Source: a bacterium
GTDB lineage: Bacteria; JALSQH01
NCBI GenBank assembly: GCA_026985515.1
Contig: JALSQH010000260.1
Location: 1-22,685 of the forward strand
Length of the DNA stretch: 22,685 bases
Direction of reading: 5' to 3'
Of this stretch, positions 15,554-22,685 are shown one piece after another. Under the pieces are notes generated by a model that searched no databases, was not told the DNA's origin, and worked only from the letters and a program-made list of their open reading frames with translations. Made by a program: the position numbers and the translations under genes. Numbering within the stretch: position 1 is the first letter of the stretch; each line of letters begins with the position of its first letter.

Positions 15554-17188
15554 TTACTCTGCGTACTTCTTCCTTAAAACTTTTTTGTCAATTTTACCAA
15601 CGCTTGTTTTGGGAAGCTCATCTACGAAGATGTATCTGTCAGGGACACCATATTTCGGAATTTTCCCCTCTTCGGCCATCTTCTTCATATACTCCTTCAG
15701 CTCCTCCGGAGTCACCTTTCCTCTGTATTCAGGTTTCAGAACGATGATCATGGCAGGTCTTTCACCCCATTTTTCATCAGGTATACCAATTGCTGCTGAT
15801 TCAGCCACGGCGGGATGTAGGCTCATCAGATTCTCAAGGTCAAGGGATGAGACCCATTCACCTCCTGATTTGATGACATCTTTTATTCTGTCTGTTATCT
15901 GAATATATCCCTCCTCATCTATGTAGGCCACATCACCGGTATGTAACCACCCATTTCTCCATAGCTCCCTTGTCTTTTCTTCATCTTTGTAGTATCCGGG
16001 TGTAAGCCATGGAGCCCTCAGAACCAGTTCCCCGGTACTCTTTCCATCGTGGGGAAGTAGATTATCATTTTCATCCACAACTTCAGCCATTACAAGGGGA
16101 ACAGGCAGACCGGTTTTTATAAGAATATCCACCAGCTTTTCCCTGTCCCAATTTTTCATCTTGGGTTTCGGGTAAGCAAGACTTATGAGGGGGCATGTCT
16201 CAGACATTCCATATCCAGCCATAACCGTTATGCCAAGGTCCATTGCCTTAAGAGCCAGTCCCTTTGGCAGTCTTGCACCACCTATGATCACTTTCCATTT
16301 TGAAAGATCAACTTTCTTTGCAACGGGTGCGTCAACAATCATTTGAAGAATTGTGGGTACACAGTGGGAGAAAGTTACTCCTTCCTTTACCAGCAGATTG
16401 AAGAGTACTTCTGGCTCGTATTTTCCTGGATAAACCTGTTTCAAGCCAAGCAATGTGGCAAGGTATGGGACTCCCCATGCATGAACATGGAACATTGGGG
16501 TTAAGGGCATATACACATCATTAACAGTGATTTTTGCAGGTGAGTCATATGCGGCAGAGGTTGCCAGTCCAAGGGTGTGAAGAACAAGTTTTCTTTGGGT
16601 AAAATAGACCCCTTTTGGCAATCCTGTTGTGCCGGTAGTGTAGAATATTGAGGCAAGAGTATTTTCATCAAGTTCAGGAAATTCAAACTCCTCATTCCCC
16701 TCTTTAAGAAGAGCTTCATATTCTCCGTCAAAAATGGGATCCTCAACGATTTCATCATCGGTGATCATGATTACCTTTTTCACAGTGGTGAGTTTATCCT
16801 TTATTGCTTTATAAAGAGGGAGAAATTCTTTATTGAGAAAAACTACCTTATCTTCGGCATGGTTGGTAATGTAGATCAGCTGTTCCGGAGAAAGTCTCCA
16901 GTTTATTGTGTGCATAACTGCTCCAAACATTGGAATGGCAAAGAACATCTCCAGATATCTGTGGCTGTCAAAGTCCCATATTCCTATAACATCACCTTTT
17001 TTAACTCCCAGTTTCTCAAGAACAGAACCAAGTTTGTTTATCCTTTTGAAAAGATCACGGTAGGTGTACCTGACCTTGTCTCTGTAAACAATCTCCTGCT
17101 CTGGTGCGAAAAATTTTGGTGTTATAAGGAGCTTATCAAGAGTTAACTGGTAATCATAGGGTTCCCCTGGGTTATATTTTTTGCTCAT
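15554..17188 (-). CDS. AMP-dependent fatty acyl-CoA ligase
   Basis: 544 residues from ATG 17188. It would activate a fatty acid to acyl-AMP and then acyl-CoA in the cytosol. The ATP loop YTTGTTGLPKG is at 183-193, YGMSET at 326-331, TGD at 417-419, 'DRIKDVIKSGGEW' near 433-445, and the catalytic lysine is K532 in SVGKIDK. The SGGEW form and 'NWRLSPEQLIYITNHAEDKV' resemble medium/long-chain (AlkK-like) ligases. A longer reading from TTG 17206 is rejected because those codons are the ribosome site GGAGGAGG itself, which is also the C-terminal Arg-rich end of the upstream ligase. The genes are 1 nt apart. Chain-length preference is inferred only. Confidence 0.92.
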   Translation of the reverse strand: MSKKYNPGEPYDYQLTLDKLLITPKFFAPEQEIVYRDKVRYTYRDLFKRINKLGSVLEKLGVKKGDVIGIWDFDSHRYLEMFFAIPMFGAVMHTINWRLSPEQLIYITNHAEDKVVFLNKEFLPLYKAIKDKLTTVKKVIMITDDEIVEDPIFDGEYEALLKEGNEEFEFPELDENTLASIFYTTGTTGLPKGVYFTQRKLVLHTLGLATSAAYDSPAKITVNDVYMPLTPMFHVHAWGVPYLATLLGLKQVYPGKYEPEVLFNLLVKEGVTFSHCVPTILQMIVDAPVAKKVDLSKWKVIIGGARLPKGLALKAMDLGITVMAGYGMSETCPLISLAYPKPKMKNWDREKLVDILIKTGLPVPLVMAEVVDENDNLLPHDGKSTGELVLRAPWLTPGYYKDEEKTRELWRNGWLHTGDVAYIDEEGYIQITDRIKDVIKSGGEWVSSLDLENLMSLHPAVAESAAIGIPDEKWGERPAMIIVLKPEYRGKVTPEELKEYMKKMAEEGKIPKYGVPDRYIFVDELPKTSVGKIDKKVLRKKYAE

Positions 17189-17189
17189 T

Positions 17190-18938
17190 TTACCTCCTCC
17201 TTCCAAGGTTCAGTTCCTCTGCAAACTCTTTCTCAAAGAATTCATATTCACCTCTCTTGTTTTCCTCCTTTAACTTCCTGTCATAAGCCCTCAGTTCTCT
17301 TCTCATTATTTTCATGCTCACTGTTTTTGGGAATTCCTGCATGAATTCAATTGACCTCGGTCTCTTGTAGGGAGCTATGTTATCCCTGATGAACCTGAAA
17401 ATATCAAGAGCTGTCTCTCTTGTGGGTCTGTAATCGGGTTTGAGAACTATAAATGCTTTTGGCACAATTCTTCCCCTATCATCAACGGTTGGTACGACTG
17501 CAGCTTCCATGACAGGTTCGGCTTCCATCAACTCACTTTCCACCTCAAATGGGCTTATTCTGTAATCGAGGCTCTTGAAAACATCATCTGTTCTCCCGAT
17601 GAAATAGAGATAACCATCTTCATCTCTGTATGCTGAATCACCGGTGAGATACCACCCTCCTTTAAAAATCTCTTTGTTTCTCTGCGGATCATCGTAGCCC
17701 ACTGTGAGACCAAGGGGTCGTGTGGGATAAATTTCTATGGAAATCTGCCCATCTTCTCCGGGCTTGACCTCCTCCAGCTGGTCATTAAGAAGTGCTATTC
17801 TGTAGCCCGGTGCTGGTTTCCCCATTGAGCCCTCTTTTCTTGGCTCCCCTTTGAAATTTCCAACCAGAGCCGTTGTTTCTGTCTGTCCATAGCCCTCCCT
17901 TACCGGGACACCAAAGGCATCTTCTATCTTCTTTACCACTTCAGGATTCAGAGGTTCTCCTGCACTCAGAAATTCCCTTATTTTAAAGTTGTACTGAGAG
18001 AGATCCTCAAGGGTGAAGAGTTTCAGAACAGAGAGTGGTGCACATAAAGTGTTGACACCGTACTTCTCTATAATTTTCAGAACGTCCTTTGCTATGAATT
18101 GTTTGTATCTGTAAGTTAGTATTGTTGCTTCTGCATTCCATGGTGCAAAGAAGGAACTCCATGCAAATTTTGCCCATCCTGGAGCACTTATGTTGTAATG
18201 GATATCCCCTGGTTTCACTCCAATCCAGTACATCGTTGTGAGGTGTCCCACAGGATATGATGTATGGGTATGAATGACTAATTTTGGTTTTGATGTTGTA
18301 CCCGATGTAAAGAAGAGGAATAATTCATCAGTGGAATAGGTTATGAATGGTGGTGCATAATCCAGTGGATATTTTGTTGATTCGTTAAAATTGATCCAGC
18401 AGTTTTCCTCATCCCTGCAGGGAGTTGTATCACCCACAACGATTTTTGCTTTTAAGGTGTTTAAGATTTCTCCTGCCTTTTCGAATTTATCCACATATGC
18501 TGAATGTGCCACTGCGAATTTTACATTTCCCCTTTCAATTCTGTCTGCCACATCCTTTGGAGGGAGAGAAGTTGCAGCAGGGATTATGGCTCCCCCCGCC
18601 TTCATAATTCCAAGAATCAATTCGTACAGTTCCACAGAGGTGTCCATCATAACGATCACTCTGTCTCCCTTGGAAAGCCCCAGATCTCTCAGGAAGTTTG
18701 CCACCTGGTTGGACCTCTTTCTCATATCTTCATAGGTTACCTTTCTCTCCATTCCGTTTTCATCTGCACAGATAAGAGCCAGCTTTTTGTTACCCCTTGC
18801 AATTGTATCAAAGTAATCGATGGCCCAGTTAAACTGAGTTAGATGGGGCCAATGAAACTTTTCATACGCTTCTCTGTAAGATTTCACGTTGAGGAGAAAA
18901 TTCCTCAACTCAAGAAACTTGTGAAGTTCTCCACTCAT
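17190..18938 (-). CDS. AMP-dependent acyl-CoA synthetase, acetyl/medium-chain (ACSM-like) type
   Basis: 582 residues, first gene of a two-gene operon. The ATP loop is TSGTTSKPK (211-219; usual form TSGTTGxPK). YGQTET is at 350-355 and TGD at 432-434. The hinge region 'GRTDDVFKSLDYRISPFEVE' (448-467) has Asp458 where acetyl-CoA synthetase has a glycine. The C-terminal lysine is K543 in SMKIMRRELR (usual SGKI). The N-terminal 'KFHWPHLTQFNWAIDYFD' resembles ACSM/acetyl-CoA synthetase-like enzymes rather than long-chain ligases, so it probably activates a short or medium acid. A GGAGGG ribosome site precedes ATG 18938. The operon runs against the direction expected of a fork leaving the dnaA region. 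Confidence 0.9.
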   Translation of the reverse strand: MSGELHKFLELRNFLLNVKSYREAYEKFHWPHLTQFNWAIDYFDTIARGNKKLALICADENGMERKVTYEDMRKRSNQVANFLRDLGLSKGDRVIVMMDTSVELYELILGIMKAGGAIIPAATSLPPKDVADRIERGNVKFAVAHSAYVDKFEKAGEILNTLKAKIVVGDTTPCRDEENCWINFNESTKYPLDYAPPFITYSTDELFLFFTSGTTSKPKLVIHTHTSYPVGHLTTMYWIGVKPGDIHYNISAPGWAKFAWSSFFAPWNAEATILTYRYKQFIAKDVLKIIEKYGVNTLCAPLSVLKLFTLEDLSQYNFKIREFLSAGEPLNPEVVKKIEDAFGVPVREGYGQTETTALVGNFKGEPRKEGSMGKPAPGYRIALLNDQLEEVKPGEDGQISIEIYPTRPLGLTVGYDDPQRNKEIFKGGWYLTGDSAYRDEDGYLYFIGRTDDVFKSLDYRISPFEVESELMEAEPVMEAAVVPTVDDRGRIVPKAFIVLKPDYRPTRETALDIFRFIRDNIAPYKRPRSIEFMQEFPKTVSMKIMRRELRAYDRKLKEENKRGEYEFFEKEFAEELNLGRRR

Positions 18939-18963
18939 CTTTCCCTCCTTTTTGTTTTTTTAA

Positions 18964-18993
18964 AGAGTAGCACTATTTATTGAGATATGTCAA
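18964..18993 (-). promoter_or_regulatory. Predicted promoter of the acyl-CoA ligase operon
   Basis: On the minus strand TTGACA (18993-18988) is followed by an 18-bp spacer and TACTCT (18969-18964), preceded by TGC as in extended -10 promoters. The predicted start is about 20 nt before the ATG, and the AAGGAGGG ribosome site falls between them. Confidence 0.55.
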
Positions 18994-19000
18994 AACATAT
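18985..19000. promoter_or_regulatory. Dyad overlapping the ligase -35 box, possible operator
   Basis: ATATGT (18985-18990) and ACATAT (18995-19000) form a perfect 6-bp inverted repeat around CAAA. The dyad covers the -35 hexamer of the ligase promoter, a place where a bound repressor would block RNA polymerase. No regulator gene is in the window. Confidence 0.45.
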
Positions 19001-19002
19001 AA

Positions 19003-19018
19003 TGTTTCACGTGAATCA
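19003..19018. promoter_or_regulatory. parS: parS-like ParB binding site
   Basis: TGTTTCACGTGAATCA matches the widely conserved parS consensus TGTTTCACGTGAAACA at 15 of 16 positions. With flanks it forms a 20-bp near-palindrome (19001-19020). It is intergenic, just upstream of mnmG, in the origin region where parS sites and parAB usually cluster. ParB would load here for chromosome segregation. No parA or parB gene lies in the window. Confidence 0.8.
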
Positions 19019-19054
19019 TTCGGCTGAAATAGGGGAAAGAAAGAAAAAATTGTG

Positions 19055-19060
19055 TATAAT
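19055..19060 (+). promoter_or_regulatory. Possible -10 box for mnmG
   Basis: A perfect TATAAT at 19055-19060 would start transcription near 19067, leaving a leader of about 14 nt that contains the GGGGTGG ribosome site. No good -35 box is visible at the right distance. Another TATAAT at 18998-19003 abuts the parS site. Which is used is unclear. Confidence 0.35.
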
Positions 19061-19080
19061 TAACTAAAAGGGGTGGTGAT

Positions 19081-20991
19081 ATGGCTATTGTTTATGATAA
19101 GAAGTATGATGTGATTGTTGTGGGTGGTGGGCATGCAGGAATTGAGGCGGCCCTTGCTGCGGCAAGAATGGGTGCACAAACCCTTATGCTCACCATTAAC
19201 CTTGATATGATAGGACAGATGAGCTGTAACCCTGCCATAGGAGGGCTGGCAAAGGGGAATCTGGTTAAGGAGATCGATGCTCTTGGTGGTGAGATGGCTC
19301 TTGCCATAGATGAGACTGGAATTCAGTTCAGAAAACTGAACACAAGTAAGGGGCCTGCGGTTCAGGGAACCAGAGCACAGGCAGACAGGCTTCTCTACCG
19401 TAAGAGAATGAAGAAGACAATTGAAAATCAAAAGAATCTCGATGTAAAGCAGCATATTGTAACGAAACTTCTTGTTGAGAACAATAAGATATATGGCGTG
19501 GAAACAGCTATTGGTCTGCAGTTTCTTGCACCAGTTGTGATCCTGACAACTGGAACTTTTATGAGGGGTTTGATCCACATCGGTCTCAAGCATTACAGTG
19601 GAGGACGCCTTGCTGAGCCGCCTTCCTCTCAGTTAACTGAGTCGTGGATAAAACTTGGCTTCAGGGTTGGTAGATTGAAGACCGGTACAACACCGAGGCT
19701 GGATGGCAGAACGATTGACTGGGATAAACTTGAACCACAGTATGGTGATGAGCCCCCGCCTCCCTTTTCCTTTTTGACTGAAAAAATAGAAAGAGAGCAG
19801 GTACCCTGCTACATAACCTACACCAATGATATAACCCATTCTATTATAAGGTCAGGTCTTGACAGGAGTCCCATCTACACAGGTGTTATCAAGAGTGTTG
19901 GTCCCAGGTATTGTCCCTCCATTGAGGATAAAATTGTGAAATTTCCCCACAGGGAGAGGCACCAGATATTTCTTGAGCCTGAGGGGCTTGAAACAAATGA
20001 AGTTTATCCGAATGGTCTTGCCACAAGCTTGCCTTACGATGTTCAGGTTAAGATGCTGAGGTCAATAGAGGGTCTTGAGCATGTGGAGATAATGAGACCC
20101 GGTTACGCCATTGAGTATGATTATGTTGATCCAACTGAACTTCAGCCATGGCTTGAGACAAAGAGAGTGGAAGGACTCTTTCACGCGGGACAGATCAACG
20201 GAACAAGTGGTTATGAGGAGGCGGCAGCTCAGGGGATCATTGCGGGGATCAATGCAGTTCTGAAACTTCGTGGAGAGGAACCCCTCGTGTTGAAGAGGTC
20301 AGAGGCATTTATTGGTGTTCTCGTAGATGATCTTGTCACAAAGGGAACCAATGAGCCATACAGGATGTTTACAAGTAGGGCTGAGTACAGACTCCATCTG
20401 CGAGAAGATAACGCTGATCAGAGGTTGACCCCCATAGGAAGGAAGATCGGTCTTGTCGATGATTACAGGTGGAAGGTTTTTACTGAAAAGATGAAACAGA
20501 TAAAGGAAGAGATGGAGCGATTGAAGAATACAAAGGTGAAGATGAACGACAGAGCAAAGGAGATTTTGAGAAAATATGGAATAAACCCTCCAAGGGAAAG
20601 TGTGTCAGCCTATAATCTCCTGAAAAGACCGGAGATGAATTACCAGATCTTAAGGGAACTGGGATATGGACGTGACGATCTGAGAAGGGATGCCGTTGAG
20701 GAGATTGAGATAATGATAAAGTATGAGGGTTACATAAAACGACAGGAGGAGGAGATAAAGAGATTTGAAAAGATTGAGTCAATAAAAATTCCTGAAGAGA
20801 TCGATTACTCAGTAATTCCCGGTCTATCAAAAGAGATTGTGGAGAAACTCACAAAAATAAGACCTAAAAATCTTGGACAGGCAAGCAGAATAAGTGGTGT
20901 GACTCCAGCAGCCATTTCCATACTTGAGATTTACATAAAAAGTGGTAAATGGAAAAAGATGAAGGAAAAGAAAAGTGAAAAGGGAAGGTAG
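19081..20991 (+). CDS. mnmG: tRNA uridine-34 5-carboxymethylaminomethyl synthesis enzyme MnmG
   Basis: 636 residues, close to E. coli MnmG (GidA). It is the FAD- and folate-dependent partner of MnmE in wobble uridine modification. The FAD loop GGGHAG is at 15-20. The two conserved cysteines are C49 ('[14 protein letters not shown]') and C278 ('[17 protein letters not shown]'). '[18 protein letters not shown]' and '[20 protein letters not shown]' are further family blocks, and the helical C-terminal domain that binds MnmE and tRNA is complete. The ATG has GGGGTGG shortly upstream. The 3' end overlaps the phosphatase gene by 17 nt; rsmG, the common next gene, is absent. Confidence 0.97.
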   Translation: MAIVYDKKYDVIVVGGGHAGIEAALAAARMGAQTLMLTINLDMIGQMSCNPAIGGLAKGNLVKEIDALGGEMALAIDETGIQFRKLNTSKGPAVQGTRAQADRLLYRKRMKKTIENQKNLDVKQHIVTKLLVENNKIYGVETAIGLQFLAPVVILTTGTFMRGLIHIGLKHYSGGRLAEPPSSQLTESWIKLGFRVGRLKTGTTPRLDGRTIDWDKLEPQYGDEPPPPFSFLTEKIEREQVPCYITYTNDITHSIIRSGLDRSPIYTGVIKSVGPRYCPSIEDKIVKFPHRERHQIFLEPEGLETNEVYPNGLATSLPYDVQVKMLRSIEGLEHVEIMRPGYAIEYDYVDPTELQPWLETKRVEGLFHAGQINGTSGYEEAAAQGIIAGINAVLKLRGEEPLVLKRSEAFIGVLVDDLVTKGTNEPYRMFTSRAEYRLHLREDNADQRLTPIGRKIGLVDDYRWKVFTEKMKQIKEEMERLKNTKVKMNDRAKEILRKYGINPPRESVSAYNLLKRPEMNYQILRELGYGRDDLRRDAVEEIEIMIKYEGYIKRQEEEIKRFEKIESIKIPEEIDYSVIPGLSKEIVEKLTKIRPKNLGQASRISGVTPAAISILEIYIKSGKWKKMKEKKSEKGR

Positions 20992-21643
20992 AATAGCGGC
21001 TTTCTTCGATTTTGATGGTACCCTTATCAGGGGTGAAAGTGGTAAGTATGGATTCAAATTTTTGCGTGAGAAAGGTTTTAAAATGTCCCTGCCCTTTTTA
21101 CTTAAAGCTTTTTCATATTACGGCCTTTACAAATTGAACAGAATCACAGAAGCGGAAATGTCTGACATCCTCCTCAATTTTTACAGGGGGAGAAGAGAGG
21201 AAGAATTTGAGCAGTATCTTCCGGAGTTTTACCACAGGTACATAGAAAAGGATCTCTCGCCTGTGATTATGGAGAGGATAGAATATCACAGAAAACAGGG
21301 ACACCTTCTGGTTATTGCCTCAGCTTCGCTCTGTTATTTTATGAATTATGTTAAAGATAGACTCTCCTTTGATTATGCTCTCTGTACCGAACTTGAGAAG
21401 GATGAAAATGGGGTATTAACAGGCAGACCTCTTGAAAATATCTGTATTGGTGAATTTAAGAGAAGGTGTGTGGAGAGATTTGCCTCTGAGCATGGAGTTG
21501 ATCTTTCCCTCTCCTATGGATATGGAAATCACCACAATGATATAGAATTTCTCTCAATTGTGGGCCATCCTGTAGTTGTGAACCCCACAAAGATCCTGGA
21601 AAACTATGCCCGCCAGAGGGGATGGGAGATAGTGAGGGGGTAA
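20975..21643 (+). CDS. HAD superfamily subfamily IB phosphatase
   Basis: 222 residues with the HAD motifs in order. Motif I is DFDGT (D12, D14), the nucleophile and acid. Motif II is Ser116 in VIASAS, a motif III lysine is probably K162 in GEFKRR, and motif IV is GNHHND (184-189), where the first acid of the usual GDxxxD is Asn and Asp189 remains. The helical cap lies between motifs I and II. The layout and the ending '[22 protein letters not shown]' match the IB-hydrolase group (TIGR01490-like), related to phosphoserine phosphatases; the substrate is unknown. The start is GTG 20975, with AAGGAA upstream and a 17-nt overlap with mnmG; no ATG lies early enough to keep motif I. Confidence 0.87.
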   Translation: MKREGRIAAFFDFDGTLIRGESGKYGFKFLREKGFKMSLPFLLKAFSYYGLYKLNRITEAEMSDILLNFYRGRREEEFEQYLPEFYHRYIEKDLSPVIMERIEYHRKQGHLLVIASASLCYFMNYVKDRLSFDYALCTELEKDENGVLTGRPLENICIGEFKRRCVERFASEHGVDLSLSYGYGNHHNDIEFLSIVGHPVVVNPTKILENYARQRGWEIVRG

Positions 21644-21649
21644 CCCCCT
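21635..21649 (+). terminator. Short GC hairpin spanning the phosphatase stop codon
   Basis: AGGGGG (21635-21640) and CCCCCT (21644-21649) pair perfectly around the TAA stop codon, which forms the loop. It lacks a T-run downstream (TGAAAAATC follows), so it is at best a weak or attenuating terminator, or a 3'-end stabiliser. Confidence 0.4.
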
Positions 21650-21676
21650 TGAAAAATCTTACTAAAATACTATATT
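21649..21676 (+). promoter_or_regulatory. Predicted promoter of trxB
   Basis: TTGAAA (21649-21654), a 16-bp spacer and TATATT (21671-21676) give a reasonable sigma70-type promoter, with start near 21683. The AT-rich gap and the strong GGAGGAGG (21706-21713) before trxB suggest it is transcribed on its own. Confidence 0.55.
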
Positions 21677-21722
21677 ATTAAAAAAGTTTTTCCTTAAGAA
21701 AATCTGGAGGAGGTTACTGGAA

Positions 21723-22658
21723 ATGGAAAAGTATGATGCCATAATCATCGGAGGTGGACCTGCTGGTTACACTGCCGGGATCTATCTCGCGAGAGCTGCA
21801 AGAAATGTTCTTCTGTTTGAGGGGGTGCCGGGGGGACAGGCAGGAACTACAGATTTGATTGAAAATTATCCCGGTTTCCCCGAAGGAATTTCCGGCGCAG
21901 ATTTAATGGAGAAATTCAAGCATCAGGCTGTGAAATTTGGATTGAAGATAAAGGATGGTATGGTGGATTCTGTGGAGGTGAGAGAGGGGAAAAAGATTGT
22001 GAAGGTCAGGGAGCAGGAGTATGTGGCTGATGCCCTTGTAATTGCCACAGGTGCCGATGCAAATAAATTAGGTGTCCCCGGCGAAGAGGAGTACAGAGGA
22101 AGAGGTGTTTCCTACTGCGCCACATGTGATGGTGCCTTCTTTAAAAATGTTCCCATAGTGGTTGTTGGTGGTGGTGATTCTGCAGTGAAGGAAGCAGTTT
22201 ACCTTACTCAATTTGGTTCAAAGGTGTACATAGTGCACAGAAGGGATAAGCTGAGAGCTGAGAAGGCCAATCAGGAAATGGCATTCAAAAATGAGAAAAT
22301 TGAATTTGTCTGGAACAGTGTGGTTGAGGAAATCATAGGTGATAAACTGGGTGTAACTGGTGTAAGAATCAGAAATGTGAAGACTGGTGAGACTAAGGTG
22401 ATCGATGCAGAAGGTGTGTTCATCTATGTTGGAGTGACTCCCAACACCGCTTTTCTTGGAGACCTTGTTGAAAAGGATGAGAAGGGATACATAATTACAA
22501 ATGAGAATATGGAGACAAACATACCTGGAATTTACGCTGCCGGGGATTGCAGAAAAAAACTCCTGTATCAGGTTGCTACGGCAGTTGGTGACGCAGCCAC
22601 TGCTGCATGGGCCGCTGAGGAGTATCTTGAGAGACTGGAAGCTGGACAGGAGGTATAA
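21723..22658 (+). CDS. trxB: Thioredoxin reductase
   Basis: 311 residues, the low-molecular-weight bacterial type. It passes electrons from NADPH through FAD and a disulfide to thioredoxin in the cytosol. The FAD loop GGGPAG is at 10-15, the redox pair is C132-A-T-C135 in SYCATCDGAFF, the NADPH loop is GGGDSA (149-154), and HRRDKLRA (172-179) has the arginines that bind the NADPH 2'-phosphate. The second FAD block is YAAGDCR (271-277). The ATG is preceded by GGAGGAGG at 9 nt, and the gene is followed by a clear terminator. It has its own predicted promoter and probably ends the transcription unit. Confidence 0.96.
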   Translation: MEKYDAIIIGGGPAGYTAGIYLARAARNVLLFEGVPGGQAGTTDLIENYPGFPEGISGADLMEKFKHQAVKFGLKIKDGMVDSVEVREGKKIVKVREQEYVADALVIATGADANKLGVPGEEEYRGRGVSYCATCDGAFFKNVPIVVVGGGDSAVKEAVYLTQFGSKVYIVHRRDKLRAEKANQEMAFKNEKIEFVWNSVVEEIIGDKLGVTGVRIRNVKTGETKVIDAEGVFIYVGVTPNTAFLGDLVEKDEKGYIITNENMETNIPGIYAAGDCRKKLLYQVATAVGDAATAAWAAEEYLERLEAGQEV

Positions 22659-22684
22659 AAGGGGGGTTAATCCCCCCTTCTTTT
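22659..22684 (+). terminator. Rho-independent terminator of trxB
   Basis: An 8-bp stem AAGGGGGG/CCCCCCTT with a TTAAT loop is followed by CTTTT, starting directly after the trxB stop codon. The stem is nearly symmetric, so it could also serve a convergent gene beyond the window edge. Confidence 0.9.
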
Positions 22685-22685
22685 G

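Noticed and set aside
17189-17206. Longer start (TTG 17206) for the downstream ligase
   Set aside because: The extra codons are the ribosome site GGAGGAGG of the ATG at 17188; translation from the TTG would have no ribosome site of its own.
18487-18495. Second perfect TTATCCACA
   Set aside because: It lies inside the 582-residue ligase gene (Val-Asp-Lys codons), isolated and far from dnaA.
19060-19593. 177-codon minus-strand frame over mnmG
   Set aside because: It is a mirror of the strongly conserved MnmG N-terminus and has no family features.
1-22685. Using purine/GC skew change near 7.6 kb as proof of the origin
   Set aside because: Purine excess follows the coding strand everywhere, including the oppositely oriented ligase operon, so the shift at dnaA reflects gene direction and is not independent evidence.

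Overview
The window looks like the replication-origin neighbourhood of a bacterial chromosome, with dnaA, dnaN, recF, rpmH, rnpA, yidD, yidC, mnmE and mnmG in nearly classical order. The organism is probably a diderm (two-membrane) bacterium. It has an apolipoprotein N-acyltransferase (Lnt), a long YidC with a periplasmic domain, and two lipoproteins with clear lipoboxes. The dense gene packing, heavy use of AGA/AGG arginine codons and paired acyl-CoA ligases would suit an anaerobic, possibly thermophilic, fatty-acid-using bacterium, but this is inference. I cannot name the phylum from sequence alone.

Layout. The left part (1-7585, all minus strand) reads in transcription order dnaA, a 202-bp spacer with origin-like repeats, dnaN, recF, lnt, marC, a YhcC-type radical SAM gene, lemA, and a DUF2207 gene cut by the window edge. 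From dnaN onward the genes touch or overlap, so they probably form one long operon; gyrB is not next to recF. The dnaA-rpmH gap (7586-7746) carries two good sigma70-type promoters that face each other. The right arm (7747-15464, plus strand) reads rpmH, rnpA, yidD, yidC, two uncharacterised lipoproteins, mnmE and a MATE transporter, again with overlapping genes. A terminator hairpin at 15528-15552 separates it from a minus-strand pair of AMP-forming acyl-CoA ligases (15554-18938). The intergenic region 18939-19080 holds the ligase promoter, a dyad over its -35 box, and a near-perfect ParB-binding parS site. Then follow mnmG, a HAD-IB phosphatase and trxB (plus strand), ending in a terminator.

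How it works together. One group starts replication and loads or repairs the replisome (DnaA, DnaN, RecF). A second handles membrane and lipoprotein biogenesis (YidD, YidC, Lnt and the two lipoproteins, which would be Lnt substrates). A third modifies the tRNA wobble uridine (MnmE with MnmG) and matures tRNA (RnpA). The ligase pair is a metabolic insertion between mnmE and mnmG.

Main points of interest. (1) DnaA has an unusual DNA-recognition motif, and no canonical DnaA box is visible in either dnaA flank; the dnaA-dnaN spacer instead has repeated TTTCTAC motifs. (2) Two propeller-like lipoproteins occupy the place where jag/khpB often sits. (3) A parS site lies upstream of mnmG although no parAB is in the window. 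(4) The dnaA and rpmH promoters face each other with predicted 5' overlap. No tRNA, rRNA, CRISPR array, insertion sequence or gene-free stretch above 300 bp was seen.
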